DNA from: JAZMZS01 sp045580775
GTDB lineage: Bacteria > Bacillota > Clostridia > Oscillospirales > CAG-272
DNA: 20,949 nucleotides
Assembly (NCBI GenBank): GCA_045580775.1
Contig: JAZNOK010000156.1
Location: 1 to 20,949 of the forward strand
Reading direction: 5' to 3'
Shown here: positions 15,094-20,949 of the stretch, piece after piece
How positions within the stretch are numbered: the stretch's first letter is position 1
Layout: every line of letters starts with the position of its first letter
Notes under the pieces: model-generated
Told to the model about the DNA's origin: nothing
What the model saw: only the letters and a program-made list of their open reading frames with translations
Database searches by the model: none
Program-made: the position numbers and the translations under genes

Positions 15094-17601
15094 ATGAAAA
15101 AGCTACTTGTAATAGATGCCAACAGCATTATCAACAGATGCTATTACGGAGTCATGCAGCCTTTGACTGCCCCTGACGGACTGCCTACAAATGCATTGTT
15201 CGCTATGGTGAATGTCATAAACTCACAGCTTGAGAAGCTGTCGCCCGATTATGCGGTGGCGGCATACGATGTACATCATCCTACCTTCAGGCATGAAATG
15301 TATGCTGAGTACAAGGCTGGCAGACATGAGACGCCTGAGGAGCTTCTCGCTCAGTTTCCTTATTCCAAGGAAATCTTTGAGGCTATGGGAGTGCATGTGG
15401 TTGAACGTGCAGGCTACGAGGCTGACGATGTGCTTGGTACCTTGTCGATGCTGGCGGAGCAAACGGGTGATGTAGAGAGCTATCTTCTGACGGGAGACAG
15501 GGACAGTCTGCAGCTTATCTCTGAGCGGACATGTGTACTATTGGCAACAAACAAGGAAACAGTAAAATTTGACAGAGATGCGTTTAGAGAAAAGTATGGG
15601 GTCGAGCCTGAGCAGTTTGTGGATGTTAAGGCACTCATGGGAGACAGCTCGGACAACATTCCCGGTGTTGCCGGAATAGGAGAGAAGACCGCACTGAAGC
15701 TGATCTCTGAGTACGGCTCGCTTGACAATATATACGATACACTTCCGAATGCCAAGCACACACCTTCACTCAGAGCAAAACTTGAGGGCGGCAGAGAGAA
15801 TGCTTTTCTGTCACGCACTCTTGCGAAGATAGAGAGAAATGCCCCTATCGGCGTCAGCTTGTCGGATGTAGAATACCGAGGCAGATCTGATGTTCTGCTC
15901 TATCCTTTGTTTAACAGACTCGGTTTTTCCAGATTGATCGAAAAGATGGGACTGGGAAAAAATATGCAGACCGGATTTGTTTCGGAGAGCAGACAGGCAA
16001 AAGAGTCGGATGTCGACAGCATCATAAAAATGTTGAGATCCTCTCCGTGTGCTATATATGTCAATGACGGGGAGTTGTATTGCTCGGATGAGAAAGACAC
16101 GTTTTTTGTAAGTGATATACGGGCGTGTGAGCGTGTTTTGGAGAGTGAGGATATACGGTTTGTATGTCATGATGTAAAAACTCTCAAGAAACAGTTTTCG
16201 CATATTGAACTGAGAGGCAAGTGTGTATTTGATGTTATGCTTGCCGCCTATATAATAAAACCCCAGGCGAGCTCCTACACATTGGATGCACTCTCGACAG
16301 AGTATCAAGTGGGAGCTTCGGAGCCGTCGCATCTTATATACATGCTGTACAAGGCTCTTTCGGACAGGCTGGAGATGATCGGCGGGACTGCCCTCCTTTC
16401 GGATATCGAGATACCTGCAGCTCTTGTGCTCTCGGACATGGAGCTTGTCGGTTTTAAGGTAGATACAGCGGGGCTCGAAGGCTTTCGTGTGATGCTTGAG
16501 GAGCTTGAGCATAATCTGTCAGAGCAGATATATATGCTCGCGGGAGAAGAGTTCAATATCAATTCTCCGAAACAGCTGGGCATCGTTCTTTTTGAAAAAC
16601 TGGGATTGCCTTGCCCTAAGAAGACAAAGTCCGGCTATTCTACGGCATCCGATATCCTCGAAAAAATGCAGTATGACTATCCTATCGTTTCTCTTGTGCT
16701 TGAGTACAGGCATGTCAGCAAACTCCGTTCCACGTATGCTGTCGGTCTGCTTTCGGCGGCTGATGAAAGACATCGTGTGCATACCACATTTCAGCAATGT
16801 GTGACTGCTACAGGAAGGCTCTCATCGACCGACCCGAATCTTCAGAATATACCGATCAAGACTGAACTCGGCAGAGAGCTGAGGAGGTTTTTTGTACCTG
16901 AGAATGATGAATATGTGCTGGTTGACGCTGACTATTCTCAGATAGAGCTGAGAGTGCTTGCTCATATTTCATCTGACCCTGAGATGTGCCGTGCCTTCAG
17001 AGACGGCGAGGATATACACACCTCTACAGCGGCGGCGGTATTCGGAGTGAGTGCGGATATGGTAACGCCTGAACTCAGAAAAAGAGCCAAGGCAGTCAAT
17101 TTCGGTATAGTGTACGGCATCGGAGCATATTCGCTGGCACAGGATCTCGGTATATCAAATGCAGAAGCCAAGAGGTATATCGAGGCATACCTTGCACGTT
17201 TTTCGGGAGTCGATGGATACCTCAAGAATGCTGTATCTGATGCGTATGAGACAGGTTATGTCAGCACCATTCTCGGCAGACGCAGAGAGATACCTGAGCT
17301 GTCAGGTAAGAATAAAATGCTGAGGAGCTTCGGCGAGAGAGTAGCTATGAACAGCCCTATACAAGGTTCCGCCGCAGATATTATTAAAATTGCCATGGTA
17401 AATGTAGACAGGGAATTGAAGGCGTCGGGAATAGATGCCAGACTGATACTGCAGGTGCATGACGAGCTTGTTATCGAGTCACATGAGAGCTGTGCCGAGA
17501 GGGCAAGAGAGATCCTTGTGACTGAGATGGAGAGAGCGGTATCTTTGTCTGTTCCTTTGCCTGTGGATGTTACCGTGGGCAAGAACTGGTTTGAAAACTA
17601 A
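15094..17601 (+). CDS. polA: DNA polymerase I, proofreading domain degenerate
   Basis: An 835-residue enzyme for gap filling and RNA-primer removal. The 5'-nuclease domain (about 1-290) keeps its metal residues: D8, E109-D111-D112 (YEADDVLG), D135-D137 (TGDRDS), D184-D187 (GDSSDN) and the helix-hairpin-helix GVAGIGEKTA. The 3'-5' exonuclease domain (about 300-410) lacks the catalytic acids: IYVNDGELY stands where DTET is expected and FVCHDVKTL where NLKYD is expected, although CVFDVMLAAYI survives structurally. The polymerase domain is intact: motif A DADYSQIE (D613), motif B R662, K666, F670, Y674, and motif C VHDE (D790, E791). Start ATG at 15094 has a weak CGGAGC. Proofreading loss is common in Gram-positive Pol I. 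Confidence 0.98.
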   Translation: MKKLLVIDANSIINRCYYGVMQPLTAPDGLPTNALFAMVNVINSQLEKLSPDYAVAAYDVHHPTFRHEMYAEYKAGRHETPEELLAQFPYSKEIFEAMGVHVVERAGYEADDVLGTLSMLAEQTGDVESYLLTGDRDSLQLISERTCVLLATNKETVKFDRDAFREKYGVEPEQFVDVKALMGDSSDNIPGVAGIGEKTALKLISEYGSLDNIYDTLPNAKHTPSLRAKLEGGRENAFLSRTLAKIERNAPIGVSLSDVEYRGRSDVLLYPLFNRLGFSRLIEKMGLGKNMQTGFVSESRQAKESDVDSIIKMLRSSPCAIYVNDGELYCSDEKDTFFVSDIRACERVLESEDIRFVCHDVKTLKKQFSHIELRGKCVFDVMLAAYIIKPQASSYTLDALSTEYQVGASEPSHLIYMLYKALSDRLEMIGGTALLSDIEIPAALVLSDMELVGFKVDTAGLEGFRVMLEELEHNLSEQIYMLAGEEFNINSPKQLGIVLFEKLGLPCPKKTKSGYSTASDILEKMQYDYPIVSLVLEYRHVSKLRSTYAVGLLSAADERHRVHTTFQQCVTATGRLSSTDPNLQNIPIKTELGRELRRFFVPENDEYVLVDADYSQIELRVLAHISSDPEMCRAFRDGEDIHTSTAAAVFGVSADMVTPELRKRAKAVNFGIVYGIGAYSLAQDLGISNAEAKRYIEAYLARFSGVDGYLKNAVSDAYETGYVSTILGRRREIPELSGKNKMLRSFGERVAMNSPIQGSAADIIKIAMVNVDRELKASGIDARLILQVHDELVIESHESCAERAREILVTEMERAVSLSVPLPVDVTVGKNWFEN

Positions 17602-17613
17602 AGGAGACATGTG

Positions 17614-18279
17614 ATGAAAAAGGTACTGAAGCTTTTTTGTGCGGTGTTTCTGATAGGAATGGCTGTGTGTGTGTTTGCCGCAATATTCCGTCAGGAAACT
17701 TACCCGGCAGAGATGAAAAGGACTGTAGGAAATCAAGTCCTTGCCGAATACTACGAGCAGAACAAAAAAGTCCCCCCGGCTTTTACACACGAGCCCATTG
17801 ACAGCTTTGACTATGTGGGTAATATCCAGGCAAAACATCTGACATACATTCCTGAGATAGATCAGGTGCAGATAAGTGTAAGGTACGGAACGGTTGCCTT
17901 TGAGAATATTGCCGACAAGTATGAATTGCCGCAGATACCGACACTCGGATGTAGTGATATCACTTTCAGACTCAGAGCAATGAAGCTCTCTGACGCAGCG
18001 TTTTCAAATGAGGATAATAATGTTGACGAGGGGGATATACTCGAAGAGGAGTATATTGATCCTACAGATTCGGTCGACATGATATCGGGCAGACACGAGT
18101 ACCGCAGGTTTGTTTTTGACTCGGTGGACCTCGGAAAGTACAACTGTCTGTATCTTGAAATGTATTACGCAGATGATGAAGAGGCGTTTACAAATATAAT
18201 CATATATCACAGCGACGCGGCACAGCATTCGCAAAAGAGCGTAAAGCTCACAGAAGATGATTGCCGCTTTCAGCAGTAA
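17614..18279 (+). CDS. Unknown membrane-anchored or secreted protein
   Basis: 221 residues, not recognised. One hydrophobic N-terminal segment (about 4-25) with no good lipobox and no clear signal peptidase site, so it is probably a signal anchor. The rest is soluble and acidic (DEGDILEEEYIDPTDSVD near residues 140-157), with no catalytic motif that I know. AAGGAG lies at 17601-17606, seven bases before the ATG at 17614 and only four before the in-frame GTG at 17611, so ATG is preferred. It lies 12 bases after polA and 10 bases before the aminotransferase gene, so it belongs to the same transcript. Confidence 0.8.
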   Translation: MKKVLKLFCAVFLIGMAVCVFAAIFRQETYPAEMKRTVGNQVLAEYYEQNKKVPPAFTHEPIDSFDYVGNIQAKHLTYIPEIDQVQISVRYGTVAFENIADKYELPQIPTLGCSDITFRLRAMKLSDAAFSNEDNNVDEGDILEEEYIDPTDSVDMISGRHEYRRFVFDSVDLGKYNCLYLEMYYADDEEAFTNIIIYHSDAAQHSQKSVKLTEDDCRFQQ

Positions 18280-18289
18280 GGAGAAAAAC

Positions 18290-19477
18290 ATGGAATATAA
18301 CTTTTCGGATAAGATAAAGGAGCTCAAGCCATCTGCCATCAGAGAGATTTTCAAGTCGCTCTCAGACCCTACAATAATCAGCTTTGCGGCAGGGAATCCT
18401 TCGCCTGAGTCATTTCCCGTGCAGGCCCTTGCAAAGATCAGTGCGGACATATTTGAAAACAGTTCGACTATGGCTTTGCAGTATAGCATAACAGAGGGGT
18501 ATCCCCCTTTTCGTGAGGCAATAGCTAAGAGACAAAAGGAAAAATTCGGAATTGGTACGGACGATGACAGTGTAATGATAGTATCCGGAGGTCAGCAGGG
18601 CATGGAGCTTTCTTGCAAGGTGTTCTGCAACGAAGGGGATGAGGTCATCTGTGAGGATCCGAGCTTTATAGGATCTCTCAATTCCTTCCGTTCTCTCGGA
18701 GCCACCCCGATCGGAGTTGAGCTGGACGAGGATGGAATGAATATACAGGCACTTGAGAGTGCACTTCGCTCACATCCGAAGGCAAAGCTCATGTATGTCA
18801 TCCCCACATTCCAAAATCCCAGCGGCAGAACTACCTCCTATGAAAAAAGAGTGGCAATATACGAGCTTGCGAGAAAGTATGATATTATGATAGTCGAGGA
18901 CAATCCTTACGGCGAGCTTCGTTTCGGAGGAGAGGATGTACCCACTCTCAAGAGTATGGACACAGACGGCAGAGTAATATATTGTTCATCTTTTTCAAAA
19001 ATACTGTCTGCGGGTATGCGTGTCGGATTTGTGGTAGCAAATAATACTGTAATACAGAAGCTTGCAGTAGCAAAACAGGGAGAGGATGTACATACGAACA
19101 TCTTTTTCCAGATGCTTGCATACCGCTATATGACAGAGTATGATCTTGATGCCCATATAGAAAAGATCAATTCGATCTACAGACGCAAGTGTGCACTTAT
19201 GGTACAAGCACTTGAAAAGTACATGCCAAAAGAAGTGAAGTATACAAAGCCAGAGGGCGGACTCTTTATATGGTGTACGCTTCCTTTGCACGTAGATGCA
19301 CCCGCATTTATCAAAAAGGCGATCGAGCGTAAGGTGGCAGTTGTACCCGGGACTGCATTTTTGTGTGATACCGAGGCTCCCTCGCAGTCTTTCAGACTCA
19401 ACTATTCGATGCCTACGGATGAACAGATAGAAGAGGGAATAAAGATACTCGGCGATCTTGCCGGCGAGATGATATAA
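18290..19477 (+). CDS. PLP-dependent class I/II aminotransferase
   Basis: 395 residues, cytoplasmic. It exchanges an amino group between an amino acid and a 2-oxo acid using pyridoxal phosphate. The cofactor lysine is K237 in SSFSKILSAGMRVGF; SFAAGNPSPESFP near residues 28-40 and GGQQGMELSCK fit the aspartate aminotransferase fold I. Overall it resembles the 2-aminoadipate/LysN-like and aromatic aminotransferases that also form the C-terminal half of MocR regulators; no helix-turn-helix domain is attached here. AAGGAG precedes the ATG at 18290; the frame extends 11 codons upstream into the end of the preceding gene but without a site. trpS follows after 39 bases, a possible link with aromatic amino acids, which remains inference. 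Confidence 0.92.
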   Translation: MEYNFSDKIKELKPSAIREIFKSLSDPTIISFAAGNPSPESFPVQALAKISADIFENSSTMALQYSITEGYPPFREAIAKRQKEKFGIGTDDDSVMIVSGGQQGMELSCKVFCNEGDEVICEDPSFIGSLNSFRSLGATPIGVELDEDGMNIQALESALRSHPKAKLMYVIPTFQNPSGRTTSYEKRVAIYELARKYDIMIVEDNPYGELRFGGEDVPTLKSMDTDGRVIYCSSFSKILSAGMRVGFVVANNTVIQKLAVAKQGEDVHTNIFFQMLAYRYMTEYDLDAHIEKINSIYRRKCALMVQALEKYMPKEVKYTKPEGGLFIWCTLPLHVDAPAFIKKAIERKVAVVPGTAFLCDTEAPSQSFRLNYSMPTDEQIEEGIKILGDLAGEMI

Positions 19478-19516
19478 CATAACAATAGAAAAAAACAACA
19501 GAAAACGGAGACGGAT

Positions 19517-20527
19517 ATGTTACAAGATAAGAAAGTCGTATTTTCGGGAGTTCAGCCCTCGGGAAATCTGACTATAGGAAACTACCTCGGAGCAATAAAG
19601 AACTTTTCTGCTTTTTCTGAGGAATACAAGACTTTTTACTGTGTGGTCGACGAGCATGCGATCACCGTTCGGCAGGTGCCGGCAGAGCTCAGACGCAGGA
19701 CCTATGAGACATTGGCTCTCTATATTGCCTGCGGCCTTGACCCGGAGAAGAATACGCTGTATGTACAGTCACATGTTCATGAGCATGCGGAGCTGTCATG
19801 GATACTCAACTGCTTTACAATGCACGGCGAGCTGTCGAGAATGACCCAGTTCAAGGACAAAAGTGCAAAGCATGCCGATAATATCAACGCGGGTCTTTTT
19901 ACCTATCCGGTTTTGATGGTGGCGGATATACTTCTATACATGACTGATGTGGTGCCTGTGGGAGTAGACCAAAAGCAGCATCTTGAGCTTGCACGTGACG
20001 TTGCTCAGAGATTCAACTCCCTATACAGTGATACCTTTGTAGTTCCGGAGCCATATATAGCAAGATCGGGAATGAAGATAATGTCGCTTGCCGAGCCTAC
20101 GCAAAAGATGTCAAAGTCGGACGAAAATCCGAATGCAACCGTTCGTATCCTTGATACAAAGGATGAAATAATGCGTAAGTTCAAGAGAGCTGTGACTGAC
20201 TCGGATACCTCAGCAAACTGTGTGCGTTTTGAAGAAGGTAAAGACGGCGTGAATAATCTAATGACTATATATTCCTGCTTTACCGGTAAGGATTTTGCTG
20301 AGATCGAGCGTGAGTTTGAGGGTAAGGGGTACGGTACTTTCAAGTCGGCAGTAGGAGAAGCGTGTGCTGATGCACTCGCCCCTGTCAGAGCTGAGTTTGA
20401 GCGTCTTGCAGCTGACAAGGCTTATCTGGAGAGCGTAATGAAAAACGGTGCGATGGAGGCATCAGCTGTTGCCAGAAGAACCCTGTCAAAGGTAAAACGC
20501 AAGATAGGATTTGTTGATATAAGATAG
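19517..20527 (+). CDS. trpS: Tryptophanyl-tRNA synthetase
   Basis: 336 residues, the usual size for a bacterial TrpRS. It charges tRNA-Trp with tryptophan. Class I signatures: PSGNLTIGNYLGA (14-26, the HIGH-type motif with TIGN) and KMSKS at residues 197-201. ATG has GGAG seven bases upstream. The 39-base gap before it is too short for a T-box leader, so tryptophan-responsive antitermination is unlikely directly in front of the gene. It is the last gene of the plus-strand run. Confidence 0.98.
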   Translation: MLQDKKVVFSGVQPSGNLTIGNYLGAIKNFSAFSEEYKTFYCVVDEHAITVRQVPAELRRRTYETLALYIACGLDPEKNTLYVQSHVHEHAELSWILNCFTMHGELSRMTQFKDKSAKHADNINAGLFTYPVLMVADILLYMTDVVPVGVDQKQHLELARDVAQRFNSLYSDTFVVPEPYIARSGMKIMSLAEPTQKMSKSDENPNATVRILDTKDEIMRKFKRAVTDSDTSANCVRFEEGKDGVNNLMTIYSCFTGKDFAEIEREFEGKGYGTFKSAVGEACADALAPVRAEFERLAADKAYLESVMKNGAMEASAVARRTLSKVKRKIGFVDIR

Positions 20528-20579
20528 AATATTTGTGCTTTTTTGAGAGAATTGTGTTATTTTTTGAAAATATGCCATC

Positions 20580-20608
20580 TTGCAAAATGTACAAACATAT
20601 AGTATAAT
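20580..20608 (+). promoter_or_regulatory. Promoter downstream of trpS, for the last gene or a small RNA
   Basis: TTGCAA (20580-20585), a 17-base spacer and TATAAT (20603-20608). It lies 52 bases after the trpS stop and upstream of the hairpin at 20645-20678, so any transcript from it would meet that hairpin before the next start codon. Confidence 0.55.
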
Positions 20609-20644
20609 CGAAAGTGTAAGTATTTGAAAATGCCCAAAAACATG

Positions 20645-20680
20645 AATAAGGCTGACCCTTCTGAGAGTCAGCCTTATTTT
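20645..20680 (+). terminator. Hairpin terminator after trpS, or attenuator of the last gene
   Basis: A perfect 12-bp inverted repeat: AATAAGGCTGAC (20645-20656), ten-base loop, GTCAGCCTTATT (20667-20678), with TTATTTT as a short U run. It is 118 bases after trpS and 17 bases before the next start codon. The most likely role is terminating the trpS transcript; because a promoter precedes it, it may also reduce transcription into the last gene. Confidence 0.7.
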
Positions 20681-20696
20681 GAAAATCGGAGGTTTT

Positions 20697-20949
20697 ATGA
20701 GAAGTAAACAGAAAATGCCAATGCTGCTCTGTGTAGCACTTATACTGCTTTTATGCGTATGCAGTGTATTTGTGTACGTTAGTGCGGCGAGCAAGACAGT
20801 GTATCTGGACCCTGTCTACGGAAGCGACTCGAATTCGGGTACTTCCTCCTCAAAGGCGTATGCCACACTTGACAAAGCTATCTCAAGTGCGGGCAGCACG
20901 GATACGAAGATCGTAAAGTCGGAAGGCCAAGCGGTCTTAGGAAGACAAC
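20697..20949 (+). CDS. Partial secreted protein with beta-helix-like N terminus (5' end only)
   Basis: Open to the right edge. Only residues 1-73 (to base 20915) are reliable; the codons after that come from a sequencing adapter. The first 34 residues form a signal peptide (MLLCVALILLLCVCSVFVY core). The mature start, KTVYLDPVYGSDSNSGTSSS then YATLDKAISSA, is the usual opening of a right-handed beta-helix surface protein, like that of the gene at 21-3818 (VVFVDGTKTNGDGSSPDTPF). The enzyme or binding domain beyond is missing. GGAGG lies four bases before the ATG, which is slightly close. Confidence 0.75.
   Translation, partial: MRSKQKMPMLLCVALILLLCVCSVFVYVSAASKTVYLDPVYGSDSNSGTSSSKAYATLDKAISSAGSTDTKIVKSEGQAVLGRQ
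20916..20949 (+). other. Residual MGI/BGI sequencing adapter at the contig end
   Basis: The bases AAGTCGGA (20916-20923) followed by GGCCAAGCGGTCTTAGGAAG and ACAAC match, from memory, the MGI/BGI read-1 3' adapter through the window end, with one extra A at about 20923. A 33-of-34 base match to a known adapter placed exactly at the end of the sequence is not expected by chance. This segment is not biological. Confidence 0.88.

Noticed and set aside
19478..19516. T-box leader before trpS
   Set aside because: Only 39 bases, with no Stem I or antiterminator element visible.
1..20949. Mobile elements, CRISPR arrays, tRNA or rRNA genes
   Set aside because: No direct repeat array, transposase, integrase, or recognisable tRNA or rRNA sequence was seen on either strand.

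Overview
The window looks like one contig of a Gram-positive, low-to-mid GC Clostridia-type bacterium (Firmicutes/Bacillota), probably from a gut metagenome. This is inferred from the AGGAGG-type ribosome binding sites, the near-consensus sigma-A promoters with 17-base spacers, the lipoprotein signal peptides, a dockerin-like C terminus, and the families present. I see no rRNA, tRNA, CRISPR array, insertion sequence, phage gene or recognisable riboswitch. No stretch longer than 300 bases lacks a gene.

Left part (1-8600), envelope and sensing genes. A 1265-residue secreted protein (minus strand) joins a Gly-rich beta-helix-like repeat region, an M14 zinc carboxypeptidase with its catalytic residues in place, and a dockerin-like tail. 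It is transcribed divergently from a LysR-type regulator, and the two promoters overlap at their -35 boxes. A 23-bp palindromic terminator separates the LysR gene from a converging SGNH/GDSL lipoprotein esterase. Next comes an extracellular solute-binding lipoprotein with no ABC permease beside it, divergent from an AraC-family regulator that starts with TTG.

Right part (8637-20527), a long run of plus-strand genes in tight spacing behind a perfect-consensus promoter. In order: a TraB/GumN-domain lipoprotein, a ComEC/Rec2-like DNA uptake channel with a degenerate metallo-beta-lactamase domain, a DUF1273/SLOG-family protein, an unknown polytopic membrane protein with an acidic Pro/Glu tail, DNA polymerase I with a degenerate proofreading domain, an unknown membrane-anchored protein, a class I/II PLP aminotransferase, and tryptophanyl-tRNA synthetase. 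An extended -10 promoter inside the run probably starts a second transcript at the SLOG gene. Four consecutive products (ComEC, SLOG, membrane protein, PolA) make a DNA uptake and processing theme plausible but unproven.

Right edge (20528-20949). A promoter and a terminator-like hairpin precede the first 73 codons of another secreted protein, whose mature N terminus resembles that of the first gene. The last 34 bases (20916-20949) are almost certainly an MGI/BGI sequencing adapter left at the contig end, not genome sequence.
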